Shown here: piece after piece, positions 12,384-25,200 of the stretch
How positions within the stretch are numbered: the first letter of the stretch is position 1
How the letters are laid out: each line of letters begins with the position of its first letter
Assembly: GCA_030998015.1 (NCBI GenBank)
Contig: JARWMV010000240.1
Span: 434,001 to 498,000, forward strand
From: Ceratorhiza oryzae-sativae
Lineage: Eukaryota; Basidiomycota; Agaricomycetes; Cantharellales; Ceratobasidiaceae
Length of the DNA stretch: 64,000 nt
Reading direction: 5' to 3'
Notes under the pieces: model-generated
Database searches by the model: none
What the model saw: only the letters and a program-made list of their open reading frames with translations
What the model was told of the DNA's origin: nothing
Position numbers and translations under genes: made by a program

Positions 12384-15300
12384 ATGTACTCGTCGCCTGG
12401 CTCGTCCTCTTCTTCACCCGCCCGCTCGACCTCCGACTCGCCCTCACCTCTCCCCCCCACACCTCCCTCTGCCTCGACGGCCTCGCTCCCACCGCTCCCA
12501 CCGCCGCTCCTCGCCTCTGCCAAACCACACCGCAAACGCGACTGTGCGCCGTTTCCGCCCATGACCGTCCTCGATCACTGCGTATCCCCCATGGACCAAC
12601 GCCCGTACCTCTCTCGCCGCGTCTCGTTCCCGTCGGTCCCTCCCCCGCCCCCGCGCATCGACCCGTACCTGCTTCCGTCGATCTCCTCGCTTATGCTCGC
12701 CGGCCCCTCCCCCTGGGACTACAGTTCACAACTCCAGTTTGCCCTCAACACCTCCCAGGCCGGCCCTTACCTCCACCCCTTTGGCCGTGGCCACCAGCAC
12801 TACCAGTCCCACTTGCAGCCCGGTGGCCACATTATCCCAGGTGTCGGTGCTAGCATCGGCCGCGAGCTCGAGCACCACCACCCTGGCGAGCACGGTCTCG
12901 CTGGCCTGCTCGGCGGCAACCGCAAGCGCCCGAAATACACCAGGAGCAAGACCGGCTGTTTAACGTGCCGAGTTAAAAAGATCAAAGTACGCATTTAGGC
13001 AACCGAGCCCAATCCGGAAATGCTCATATACGTTCCTTCTAGTGTGACGAAACCAAGCCAATCTGCTCTAAATGCGTCCACGGTCAACGCGAGGTAAGAC
13101 TTCAGAACCGCTTGATGACGTTTTCCCGCATCCAAGCGCTGATCACTATCCACAGTGCACCTGGCCCAAAGATGTCCAGGTCAACTCGTATCCGACCCAG
13201 ACGCCGTCGGCGCCAAATTCTCGGCCATCGACTGCCGTTGGTACCCCTCAGCGTTCGCCGTCGCGGCCAGGCCCCAGCTCGGGTCTCTCCCGCTCAAATT
13301 CGGCCAATGGCCGTGCTGGCAGCAACTTTCTCTCCAGCTCGGAACACGGCAGCAGTAGTGCTGGCACTCCATCAAGAGAGGCCAGCCCGCAGGACAGGAT
13401 AGATCCTCGTCGGACCGCGAGCGAGTCTCGCGCACCAGGGTGAGTCGTCATCCGTCCTCGCCCTTGCACCACGGCTGACCATGACATTAGACTTGTCGTG
13501 CCTCATGCGGGTTCGACGCTCTCGGGTCTAGCCTCGGACGCTGACCACCTGGCTTTTCCCCAGTCACTGGACATGCCGTCATTTGGCAGTTCAGAGGCCG
13601 ACTCGTTCCCGCTCTCGTCTCAGTTCGGAAACCTTCCGATGTATAACGACCAAATGGCGATGATGAGCTCGCCTTTGGATGGCTCGACTTCATATTCACC
13701 GTGGGGTACCTCTTCACCCTACAACGGATCGTCAATCGATACTTCGACTGCCAACGGACAATGGAGCGCAACTTCCAATCAGCTTCTCGCCAACCCGGAT
13801 CCGATCGCCCCCTTCTTTAGGAGTGTGCAAGAGAGAAACTTGGTGCTTGTCTCCCCTTCTTCTTACTATTAATTTTTCTTCCATCACTTCTCACCCACAC
13901 ACACACGCACACTCGTTTGAAACATTACTCTATTGCGTACAATAATTGGATGGATGGATGGATTATAGAGGGGGTGTAGATTGAATATGAACCGAACCGA
14001 AACGCCTGCAAAGCAGACGAGTTCACGCACCACCATTTGTTTTATCATATTTATATTTATTCTGTGAATTCATGGTTGAAAACGGACGCTGACGAAGGCA
14101 TTCTGTTTGCTTTCGCGCACGCTCTCGGCACCTCGTTTTGCACAAATACGGGGGAAACTATGCCAAAAATTTCAGATTCGACACTATTGCAACACTTCCA
14201 CCATGCTCACGATGGCTGTTCCGACCCAAGTGAACCCCATCCTAGCCGTGAATTTGCCGCTGGTGTTGTCCACCCCGCCACCGCTCCCCGGTCGGTCGGT
14301 AGTAGATCCTGCCGCAGGCGGTAGTCCGTCAACTGAGGCCCTGCGGTTATCCCTGCTCGGGGTCGGAGCAATTCATCAGGCGTATTTGCTCGTGCGGTCC
14401 GCAGGTACGGACTCGAACGCGCTGCTCAAGATGTCCAACGGCGGCGCGGCGGACGACCTGATGAATCTGGCCATCTCGTACCGGTTGCAGGCGACCAAAT
14501 GTTTGGCCCTAGCGTGCCAGACGATCGAGGGGACACGTAGCGATGCGGCGTTGGGTGCGAGCGTCACCATTGCGCTTATTGATGTGAGCACCCGAATACA
14601 CGCATCTCGCTTATGGTTATTAACTTGTTGATCCTCTTTGCAGATCTTTGCCGGCGGCCATTCTTGGCAATCCAATATGACCTTGGCGAAAACGTTGGTC
14701 TCGCTCCGGGGAGGTCCGGGCGCAATTGTCGCGAGCAATCGGCCGTCGCGCAAGACGAACCGCAGCGGGGTGACAGTTAGCCCTGCTCGATTGCTTCTCG
14801 AAATCCTAACAGTCTATGAAGTGTGTGGTGAGTAGGGAGTGGCATTGCGAGGGGCTCCATGTGCGAGATCGGTCTTGTGACTGCTGATCGATGATCGTAG
14901 GATCGTTTACGTCCAACGAACCGCCGCAGCTTTTGGGACCGGGAAATTCTGATTGGTGGTGGGTGTTGTTGCTATATCAAATATGGCCGCAGCACGCTAA
15001 ACCTGGCGGCTAGGCTGTCAGAAGACTCGGACAACTACCATTCGTTTTCGATCGAAAATGTGTTTGGCATGTCGCGCCGCATGGTCGAGTTGATGGCACG
15101 GGTGAGTGGGTTTTATGATACGTGCCGACAGATGAAATGAAATGAATGGGTGTATTAATTGATGATGTTTTCTCCGTCTCTAGGTCAGCACGTTGGTGAT
15201 TCGCCATTCGCAATGTCTAGCCTCGATCTCCGAGGTCCCGGTTGAATCTGTAATGTCGCCTGCAGCAGCGGTGGGAGAAGAAGCCCAGCGATTGTACCAC

Positions 15301-15932
15301 GAGGTCGAGAGTTGGACTGAACCTCAAGTTCCACCGTTGATTCAGCGCAGGGTTGAGAACGGAAACACTGCGCATAAGCTTGCGATGCAGGTGCGTTGCT
15401 GTCGAACCTCGTCCGAAGAGGCTTTTGTTTTTGTTTTTGCTTGTGCTGACAACGATGATAGATCATGCTCCTGCGAGACGTATTCCATGTACCTCGCAAC
15501 GACTATCGCGTCCAGAAGGCTGCTCAGGATATCATCGAGCGATGCTTCGAGAGCACGAAACAAATGGGGATGTCTGTCGAGTGAGTGTTTTGGCCTGTTT
15601 CACGTGGGATCAAAGAAACGTGATCTGATGGTTTCTTTTTCTTTACCCCGCTAGCTTGACTTGGCCAGTGATCATCGCCGGTTGCCAGATAACCGGTCAG
15701 CAGCGAGTGTGGGTCACGGAGACGTTTGAGGGATTCCGCAAACAATGTAAGTTTGAACCGTGCCTGGTCGATTCTCTTCGTTTTATTCATGTGGTTCGTG
15801 ACAGGTTGTTTCGAGATCGACACGGCTGAGCAAATCGTGTGCGAAGTATGGCGTCGAGAGGATGAGGGGCTTCCGAACGCCTCTTGGCGCTCGGTGATTG
15901 CTGACCTCAACCTTCGTTGTTTGCTCATCTAA
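12384..15932 (+). CDS. Zn2Cys6 transcription factor with Fungal_trans_2-type domain
   Basis: Seen: a Ser/Pro-rich N-terminus leads to TGCLTCRVKKIK, a short intron, CDETKPICSKCVHGQRE, a second intron and CTWPKD. This is a textbook C-x2-C-x6-C-x6-C-x2-C-x6-C binuclear zinc cluster. A Ser/Pro linker follows, then IRHYCNTSTMLTMAVPTQVN and a long helical region with LSLLGVGAIHQAYLL, SIENVFGMSRRMVELMAR and HVPRNDYRVQKAAQDIIER, ending LNLRCLLI at 15930-15932. Known: this C-terminal half belongs to the Fungal_trans_2 group of regulators. Introns include 13843-14175 (333 nt, unusually long, phase 0), 14584-14643, 14828-14900, 15102-15183, 15391-15461, 15581-15654 and 15747-15804. Oddity: after GPGNSDWWW (about 14960) the frame must skip one base to read YGRSTLNLAARLSEDSD. 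Role inferred: nuclear DNA-binding regulator; target unknown. Confidence 0.85.
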
Positions 15933-16967
15933 GCCGTTGCTCATGAGCGTGGTGCGAGGATAATCACCCAAGCGAGGCTACTACTCTATTCTATCGTTAA
16001 TAATGGTTCTTCCGGAATGAATTTACGATCGAGTTTCCTTTTTCTCTTGCTTTGAGGCTATCAAATATTTCGAAATATCTGTTTGTGTTACGCCTGGTTG
16101 TACACTAATTGTAGAAGAAAAAACAGTATACACCCCGTTGCTTTCGGGACGACATCAAGGGTTTGGTTGGGTTATGTGTTGATCAATGTAATATCTACCA
16201 GTAGGAAATATACAGCACTGTTTTCTTTCAAGTATGTGTTGGGCTGGACTCTTTTTTTCACCTGATGGGGCCGTGAATGATTTGCACATTGTCGAGTTCT
16301 CGGAGGTTCGATTCTCCGACGCAGCCAAGTTGATTAGACTTGGTTCAATCTTCGAAATTACGTTGGGGTGCGAATGACTAAGCAGCGACCAGGGCATTCA
16401 ATAGGAGCTAAGGAGCTCGATGGTTGTCGAGCATATGTGCACTATTATATAGTACTATGATGCAGGGCTGTGTGATTCACAAACAGGGTGAAATTTATTC
16501 AATGATCCCCTCGTGAACATGAACAAAGCAATCATGGGATTGGCCCCTATTGGTCGGCGAGGCAGTGCGGCGCTTGTGAATGTCGATGTGGGATTGGACT
16601 GCATCCTGCATCCATGAGCTCTATCTCGAGGGTTGTAATCCCAGATAGAGATGAGGAGCGTGTCGGCCTTTGCCACTGGGCACAGCCCGAGATCGCCTTT
16701 TCGGAGGCACAGCCCCGGGTGTTTACACCTTCGCAGTCTACTTATGGGTCCACGCCCGGGTTGTTGCAACCCAGCGCCGCTATGCGTTGACGGTTCTCAC
16801 CTGTTTACCTATTCTCGACTCAAACAGAAAAAAAGAAAGAAAAGCATCTGCTAGTTCAGGTAAGCTGGATGCATACACATGGAATCAAGAATGGTCATCT
16901 GAGCGACCTACAACTCAGCTCTCGAGCAGCTGCGAAGGCAACTGAGCCAAGAAAAAACAAGGCCAGG
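15933..16967. other. Intergenic, with small hairpins; no gene
   Basis: No domain-bearing frame. At 16690-16790 there are short inverted repeats such as GGTGTTTACACC and GGGTTGTTGCAACCC amid GC-rich sequence, and near 16297-16316 a stem enclosing GTTCGATT resembles a tRNA T-arm but has no partner arms. The in-frame upstream Met at 16869 belongs to the following F-box frame and is a possible alternative start. Confidence 0.5.
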
Positions 16968-18811
16968 ATGGTTCTTTGTGTAGTCAACCCTTCACTCGAA
17001 GAGGACGATGCACGCTCATCGGCCCTGCATCCTCTCTCGTTCCCACCGACTCGTGCGACTTTTCAAGTCTCGTTTCCACCGGACGTCCTTTGCACGATCG
17101 CTTTCCAAGTCACCCGGATACCAGACCTTGCGAGCCTTGCGTTGGTGTCTCGGTACCTCAATAACGTGGTTACACCCCTGCTATACTCGAATCTTGCTTT
17201 TGGTCCTACAGCGTTTGTTCGAAGCAACACGCGCCATCATGGGTCGCGCAGCTATGTGTCTACCTTGGCCGAGTCCCCCTCGATGCACACGGATGTGGGA
17301 GCCGAGGATAACTATTTCGACAATCGTTCGTCCTTGTGTGCCGAGACGCTTGCTACGAGCCCCCATCTTCTCATCCATGCTCGCTCGCTTTCGACCCATC
17401 TCACGGTTCCAAACTATGGGACGGCGGTTCGGGCATGTCGGGGCCAACGTTCGAGCGAAGAACAGGCGTTTAGCGAGTGGACCGGCCTACTTGCGCTCCC
17501 GGAGGCGTCCAATGTGCGCCACCTCGCCCTCGGCGGCGTACTCGACCAACACCTGCGCCAATTGAGTCTGGCGAGACATATCAAGTTGATCGCCCTCGAG
17601 CTGAGCACTCCTCCTGCAGCGTTACCCGAACTCCCACGGCTTGCGACTCTCCTCCAGCGACAGAGGCTGGTCACTCACTTTGCCAGCCGAAACCTGACCG
17701 AAATCAAGGGTTTGTCTGGAGAGTTCATCCCGCGCCTGACGAGCATAGACGTACCGGCCGCTCTTGCCCGCCAGCTGGCCCCCGGTCGACCTATTTCTTG
17801 TGCTCGGATTTTCCCTGTTACCACTCGGCGAGGGGCTGGTATGAACTCGGCAGATGAGGTGTTGGCGGCTATCAACGCTCTTTCCCGGTCAACGAACCCG
17901 ATTGGGTTGACATCGTTGGATGTCTCTGTGCTCTGGCACAGCGATTCGCGAATGAGCGATGATTGTTCTTCCTTCTTTGCGGCCGTCCGGGATTCGCTAC
18001 GTGGCTTGCGTCGGTTAACGGTCACGCTCTGGTCGGATCTCGCGCCCAATAACGTGGATATTCTATTTGATTGCGTGAGTTTTGAATCTGATTCCGCTGG
18101 GTGTATGCTAATTCTGTCGTTCACATCACGCATATACAGATCATGAACACACTCCCTGCGCTCAAATTCCTGGAAAGCTTCGAGGTCCGAACGTGGGCTG
18201 AATACGGGATCAATCATCCTTCTCATGTATCACAGCCGACCCGACGTGCGCTCTTTGAGCTTTGGAAAGCTCTCTGTCCGTCCCTTGTCCGGGTCTCGGC
18301 GATCGAGCGACATAGTTGGGTATGGCACGTTCCTCGAACGCACCAGCCGGGTCCTCTCCCCACCCCGCCCCCGTCCGCACAGCGGTCCAACTCGGATCCT
18401 GATAGTGTCTCGACTGTCCAGCAGCGCCCACTGCCCCCACGGCCACGGCCGGCTTCGGGGGATTGGGTGCGAAACAGTGGTCGGTGGAATTGGCGCCCGG
18501 CGGGATCACCGTTGGCACAAACGTCTTTTTCGATCGAGAGCCCTGCCCCTTTGACGTCTCGGGTAGTTCCGACCATCAATGCAGAATATGTTTCTAGGGG
18601 GACTACGCCAGACACTCATCATTCATCTCGTGCTAGCGGAAGCTGGGTACGGGAAAGAGAAAAGAGTAGCCTCGAAGAGGGCGAGGCTCCCACTTGGAAG
18701 TCAGACCTTCAAGTTTTAGGATCCACCTATCAACGCAACTGGCAAGACGAGCACTATGTCAACGTTGCTCGCTCGTCTGAGCAAATCGTTTTTGCGAACC
18801 CCCCGAGATGA
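16968..18811 (+). CDS. F-box domain protein
   Basis: Seen: from the Met at 16968 (MVLCVVNPSLEEDD) the protein carries FPPDVLCTIAFQVTRIPDL then ASLALVSRYLNNVVTPLLY, about residues 35-80, matching the F-box pattern of a buried Pro, alternating Leu/Ile, 'LVSR' and 'LY'. The middle has Leu-spaced segments with no clear repeat. One intron (18075-18139) precedes LPALKFLESFEVRTWAEYG, and the tail is Pro/Ser-rich and probably disordered. Known: F-box proteins bind Skp1 and present substrates to SCF ubiquitin ligases; this family is large in Agaricomycetes. An in-frame Met at 16869 would add 33 residues of poor composition, so 16968 is preferred. Substrate unknown. Confidence 0.72.
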
Positions 18812-19269
18812 AATTATACCAATCGTATTTCTTTCTTATCTACACTGTACAATCACCACTGATATTCTTTACCCTTTATTTAATCCGCCTTGGACTTACA
18901 AGTCGCGCGGCCTGATATTGTGAACCTAATGTCCCTGGATAGATGTTGTTATATACTATGTAATGGAATGATTGTTTAAAAAAGCGCCAAGCGCCTAGCT
19001 ATCTCGTTCCTGCCTTCTTCGTCCATCAAATCCGAAGGGCGGACTTTTTTGCATGCATCTCCGGCGTGCTAACTTCTTACTGCCGTCGGGCCGCACATCC
19101 ATATTACGGCAATGCTTCCTGCGCTCTGTAATCCTAAATGGAGACTTTCGAAGCTCTTGGTCCCACTTTCACATTTTCTTCATTCGCATTTTTAAGGCCG
19201 ATTTTGTATGCAATGCGAACTCACACCCTTCATCAGACACTACGCAAATAACTTGAGCCTGTGCGAAAG
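18812..19269. other. Intergenic; 3' end of F-box gene and GH43 promoter
   Basis: Pyrimidine-rich stretches and AT-rich patches near 18880-18980 could hold the 3' UTR and polyadenylation site of the F-box gene. No separate gene is seen. Confidence 0.5.
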
Positions 19270-20793
19270 ATGCTTTTTTCTTCGTTAGGCTGCTTGATCT
19301 TCGGAGGTCTTCTCGGAATTCTGATGACTGGCGCGAACTCTCAGGCCAATTCGAGCTATCCTCTGCCGATGACATTGACTGGGTCAGGTGTATACACACA
19401 CGATCCAAGCATAATTTACAATGAAAAGTCTGGATATTACTATGTTTTTAGCACCCACGGGGGCGTTTCTCGCAGTAAAGCACTCAAGGGGTAGGGCACC
19501 GACTCGTGATTTGGCCTTGGTATGAAATGTTTAACAGAATGTAGACCGTGGACAGCTATCGGGTCATATCTACCTACGGGCTGCTCGATTGTTTCATCGG
19601 TATGTTGTGCTTGGCCAGATTTGTTCGGGATGCCTTTTTGACCTGATTCTTGGGCAGAACGCCGGCATTGCGGTATGCGCGAACAGCTTCTGTAGAGGCA
19701 TGATTTAACAATGGCGAGTCTATAGATACATGGGCTCCGGATGTTGTTAACATCAATGGTAAGATGACGACTTGACAGCCTGCGCGGAGCAGATAGCTGA
19801 CTTGGGTCATGGCAGGAACTTACTTCTTGTACTACTCTATTTCTCAGTTCGGTACCCAGAATAGCGTGATCGGCGTAGCCACAAGCACAACGATGGAGTA
19901 TGGTACGCCTCATCTGGTTTAATCCGCCTATTACCGTATCAAACAAAGTATTGCTTTTAGGTTCCTGGACTGACCATGGCACTGTGTTTTCATCCAAGTC
20001 TGGGGATAATTATAACGCGATTGATGCGAATGTCATTCAAGCCAACGGAAAGCTGCTATTTACTTTTGGTTCGTTGCTATTCTCAGGGAGCTTAAAAAAT
20101 GGTAGAGAGTTAACGAATCAGACGAGTAGGGTCATATTGGGCTGATATTTTCCAGTTTGAGCTTGCGCCGTCTGGATTAGCCCCACTGACACCCTCGACG
20201 CCTCAACTGACTCACCTTGTTTTGAATCAAACGTCGCCACAGTCGGCCGAGGGTGGGTTCATTTACAAACCAAAAAAGTCCGGTGAGTGGATCATTTCAT
20301 TGATCGTTTCATTTATTTATGTATTGTTCTAGATTACTACTATTTGTTTTACTCTTCTGGATCGTGCTGCGCGTTTGACCCAGCCGCGCTTCCCGCGCCC
20401 GGAGACGAGTACAAAGTCTATGTTGGGAGGAGCAAAAGCACTTCCGGTCCCTTCGTTGGTGCAACCGGAAAGGCGTTGACGGAAACCGGGGGCACCTTGG
20501 TGCTAGCAAGTCACGGAAACATCTATGCACCTGGAGGCAACTCGGTGTTCTGGTACGACCCTGACCTATTTTTGCGACAAGGCAAACCTGATATCTGCTG
20601 CTCCCAGGGATCCTAGATCGAAGAGGGACGTTATTGCGTATCACTATCGACCACGCGATGACATTCGTGGAGATGCAAACTCTATGTTAGGCCTGAATTA
20701 TTTGGATTTCTCATCGGTGGGCATATTGGCTCAGTTCCGTCAAGACTGCTCATGACTGAAATTTAACAGGGTTGGCCCGTTCTGGTGACTTAA
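19270..20793 (+). CDS. Secreted GH43 endo-alpha-1,5-L-arabinanase
   Basis: Seen: MLFSSLGCLIFGGLLGILMTGANS is a signal peptide. Exon 1 (19270-19490) has THDPSIIYNEKSGYYYVFSTHGG. Later exons give PWTAIGSYLPTGCSIVSS, IDTWAPDVVNING, YYSISQFGTQNSVIGVATS, GSWTDHGTVF, FGSYWADIFQFELAPSG, AEGGFIYKPKKSGDYYYLFYSSGSCC, GHGNIYAPGGNSVFWDPRSK-type sequence and DVIAYHYRPRDD. The short last exon starts at 20770 and the stop is at 20791-20793. Known: in GH43 five-bladed propellers the base is the Asp of HDPS, the pKa-tuning Asp is in WAPD and the acid is the Glu of the EGG-type motif; all three are present. Reaction: hydrolysis of alpha-1,5-arabinan from pectin side chains, outside the cell. About eight introns of 45-80 nt; no frame break. 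Confidence 0.86.
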
Positions 20794-22205
20794 ACTTGAT
20801 GGAATTAGAGTTCGATGTGAAGATTCCAGATAAGATGAATACAAATATTATTCGGAATCATGTTTTACTTTCTAGTTATCGAGATGCGCAGTCCTAGCGA
20901 AGCTATGTGGTGGCAACCACCACCAACCTAATCACTCCGATGATTCGTAGGTCCATACGGTCGAGGCTCTAAAATTACGTCCGCTAAGCGCATAAGTTTT
21001 CCCACTACCTCAGCTTCAAGCTAGTGAGTGAGGTAGCCCTGCCGTGAACATTTATCGTGCTACAGTTTCCAATTGTCAGATAGATCATTACCTGGGTGAT
21101 TTGTCTAAAATATACGAACTATTTGGCCTGGTTTACTGTAAATAAGTGTGATCGAAATAGGAGCGCACAAACTAAGTGGCCTGATGCGCCTCCGCAAGCT
21201 GCGGCGCAGGAGGGTACTCGGGCGCAGCGAGAGGCGCCAGCCACATACGGTTAGTCACTTGTCCATACTACTCCCTCTCTTGCCTCTTCCAACACAGCGC
21301 CCGGTGGACATCGGGAGACTATGGTGAGAGCCTGTTTATTTCCCACCCACCCCTCAGGGTGTCGCCGCTCAACTTGCGAGCCCCGCTTGCGGGGTAGGCG
21401 GTCCACAAACCCCCTACATCACTGCGATCCTCGCACTACCTGTACCTTCACTACTCATCTACACAATATATCTCTTATCTATTCACATACACTCGCGGCG
21501 CTAGGTGCAGGTGAAGATCGAGTATGAAGACTGTTGTAGGCGAAATATAGCTCGATAAGCCCCGGAGTTATCTTGAATACAACAAGGGCGGATTTGACCG
21601 GTTTCGCTGTAAAGCAACATCTCGATCCCAAGTGGAGGCATCGTTGTGTGTAGCAGAGCGCATACATTCACCTGTAGGCTCTATCGCTTAATGAAGATAT
21701 TGGGGCTGGATTCTATCCGTCAGACCCAAGGTGCTCTCCCACGCACTGGGTGTTTCTTACTCCGAGCACTCCATATAAAATCTAAAAATAGGTATCTCTC
21801 GCAGGGCCATGAGGTCCTCTTCAGCACGGGCGGATCTACCAGTGAATAGGAGAGCAGTCGGTCTAGTGTGATGGCCAGGAAGCAGTGTTATTCTAAATCG
21901 CACGAAATTTCAAGATTGCACCGATATCAGTACGTTATTCATGCCTTGAGTCTGGCTATCTGGATAAAACGGTAATAGCATGGTGCCGCAATGGAGAACT
22001 CGAGACTCAAATCCCTGACTGAGTGCATTTCACCTTTGATATTGTGATATGGTCTCGCCCTCTACTTATCGCACACTTTCGGGTCCGAACAGCTGAAGAA
22101 CACGCGCTCTTTGAGCTTAATCATTGCTCGGTATGTCACCATGTGGGCAGCACTGCCTGGTCGTGCAGTAACCAGCATACAACGTAGTCGGGAGTCGTTG
22201 TTGGC
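20794..22205. other. Intergenic with a GC-rich hairpin island
   Basis: Mostly AT-rich and non-coding. At 21185-21240 a GC-rich segment forms nested hairpins (CCTCC...GGAGG; GGCGC...GCGCC), and at about 21380-21400 CCCCGCTTGCGGGG is a near-perfect hairpin. These contrast with the surrounding AT-rich DNA. No coding support. Confidence 0.5.
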
Positions 22206-22214
22206 TATATATAT
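22206..22214 (+). promoter_or_regulatory. TATA box candidate, GRDP-like gene A
   Basis: TATATATAT lies 37-45 nt before the ATG at 22251. The same arrangement is kept in the tandem paralogue (26767-26775, ATG at 26819), which supports function. Confidence 0.5.
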
Positions 22215-22250
22215 TGCTTGTGCTACCCGTGGCCACCCATCCCCGAAAAC

Positions 22251-25200
22251 ATGAACGGCTTGAATGCAGCGTCACCGCTGCGCCATGCACACGATTTCGA
22301 CGGCGGCCCGGGTCGTACACTCGCCGCACCAGAGTCTGGAATTTCTCCTCAGACTATATCTTCCTCAAGCTTAGCTCTACCTAATTCCTTCAAGATCGGA
22401 AGTAAGGACCTTGGTCCATTTGAACTCGTCACCATCCCAGAGATACGTGCACATCTAGCTTTCCTTGGTGCATTTGCCCAACTCAAGGCGTCAGTTAAGT
22501 CTCAGACGGGACCCGACGTGCGCGGTTCTCCAGACGAGCTATGGGCAGTCTATCTTGCGCGTGCCGTGGATCGCTTCGCAAAGTGGATCGAGCGAGGTTT
22601 AAACGATATGAAGAATGAAATACGAGACATGAAAGAGACGAAGTACCACCTGTGGATGTTCTAATGGTATGGCATACCTACCTGCTGAATCCAAGAGTAT
22701 ACTACGAAGACGGGGAGAGGGACATGTCGAAATTGTTCTACATACGGTATGGCGTATCGTGTAGAGCTAAAGTAAGCTCTCACTAATATCACATCTAAAG
22801 TGCTTTCCCACTTCACCTTGCTGACGCTATAATCGATATGAAAACATCAATACCTATTAATCCCACCCACGAACGAAAGAGCCGGTTCGAGAGTGCCACC
22901 AGCCTGCCCTGGGCAGCGCCCTGGAATACGATTGATTCGGATACGGCCGCGGTGCCATGTCCGCGCTGCAAAGAAAAGACAATCAACGAAGTGCACTGGA
23001 TTACGTCTGAAGGCACTGGATTTGCTCAGCAGAAGTTCAACGCACGGTGCCAGGTCTGCAACTCCTCCTTTGACAGGAATGTGAGTGAAAGTATATTTCA
23101 TGTTTTTGGATGGTAGTTGATTTGGAGTAAGGCTATGATGGCCCGTGCGATATGCGACGATGTCATCAAAGCGCGAAACAGCCTAAAGGATAATTCTCTT
23201 ACACGAAAAACATTCATTTCGTAAGTTGATAAACATAATCACGATGTTGGAGCATTGAATGGTATGCATAGTGGCACCCTTCTCGATCGTAAGACGGGAG
23301 AACCAAACCGAGTGAATGCGATCAGTAACAATGATATCTTGCTCAAGGCAGTATTTACTCCAGTATCCCTTCACAAGCGCTGACTGGCGTTTCTTACTGC
23401 AGGAATTCCTTACTCCTGAATCGATGAGGTTTAAGAATGGGGATCAGTTAGCAAAGCATTTGAATTACTCGATCCAGGAAATAGAGACAAAACTAGGAGC
23501 GGGTATCGACACATCCTGTCGACTGCAGCAGTATGCCACCTTACTTGTTCACCCCCCTGGTGATAAAATTCATGCTTTTCTACGCTTAGAATCACTCATA
23601 TACTTAGTCGTTATCGCGCCCCCATTTACCCCTTTTCTATTGAGCTATGCGGAGCGGTAAGCGACTATATTCCGGGGGAAGCTGCTTCATCTGAGCCACC
23701 CTGTTTCATATAGATTCTCAGACAGGGGGCATTTATTGATAAAATGGTCGGCTTGGGATGGACAAACCCGGGGGTATTTGACGACAACGTTGCCCAACTT
23801 GCACGATCTATTGCTCGATATAACGCTTGGCTCAACCTTATGAGTCAATTTACTAGTCCGATATTCGTTCCTACGCTTGTAAGTCGAACCAGCTGGTATA
23901 TTTAAGCACTCGTTTTTGATGACATCCATTAGGACATTGTGTGTATCATTTTCAATCGTGGCCAACAGACGGGTTAAACTTTGTATAGGACCTTGTTTGG
24001 CATACGCATCAGCTCAAACATAACGCATACAGGTACAAGACTCTTTAATGCGTGGCGCGCATATGATTTATGGACATCAAACAATAGAACTCAAACCTTA
24101 GCGATTCTCGGACGGTTCGTGGATCATGATGACAAGATTGAGGAGAATACGCTATCCGATGCATACGACCAGACAGCGAAGTATTGGGAGGTGTGTAAAG
24201 TTGATCGTTGGTGAGCTTCGCTTGGACTAAAACCGCACCTATAGGAAAAATATGGAGTTCCGTACCACGTCTGTGGATGTATACACCCGCCTACTCGTGG
24301 GATTACAGCACCCGACCCTAAACCTATTCGCCCCCCTCGGAAGAATAAAATTACACGTCCAAAACCCATTGCAACCGAGGTGAAGCCGGATTCTTCTCTT
24401 CCGTCTCGTCGCAGGTCTATGCGTACTATGATCACTATCGTATCGAGGTTTCTTACAGGGCGGTCCAAGGGATCTCCGGCCTCTAACCTCGTACCGAAGG
24501 GTGCAGCAGCAACGGGAGCTCCTCTAACGGGCACTGATACTCCGGCACCTGCGAATACTTCGATACATACAAACACTCTCACCTTCACCAACCCCTTCCC
24601 GCATCTTGTATCAATTGATGACCGAGACGCACCCGCTACCCACCCGTCCGAGCACAACGCCGTTGTCGTGACCGGGCCAAATACCCAATCACGTCGAGCT
24701 ACGCGAAGTAATAAACATGCAAAGTGGAATGATCAGGCGCAGGCGGCTGTGAAGCAGGCCAAGGTATCACCAGACGGATGGGAGGCTATGAATGTACGAA
24801 GGGGACAGGACCATGAGCAAGCGTTTGCGCGGCCTATTCCCGATCTGAGTCTGTGAGTAGATGTGAACAAGCCACAAGACCGCAAATTGGACTCACATAT
24901 GTTAAAGAACGCCGTTGGTAGCTTTGGGGGCTGAGACATGTGCATCATATGATGGAGGATTGTTAGATGGACGCACGCTGCCTCAGCACTCGGGAGACAC
25001 TAATTACTCTGCTGGGGTGTGTGCCACTGGCATGCGACACTCAGATACACTCCCGCTTGGAGAGCTGAAGCGCGCTCCACCGATCATTACGTATACACAA
25101 AGTGCAAACGGGACGAGTAGTTATACAGAAACTAGAAGTCTACCAGCTAGGGTGAGTATTTGCCATGGACTTTCTTGAACAGTATGGTTTTTTTAAAATA

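Noticed and set aside
16280..16340. tRNA-like T-arm (GGTTCGATTC within a stem)
   Set aside because: The stem register is wrong for a canonical T-arm and no acceptor, D or anticodon arm can be paired around it.
21180..21440. CRISPR-like array
   Set aside because: No regularly spaced identical repeats; only isolated GC-rich hairpins, and the genome is eukaryotic.
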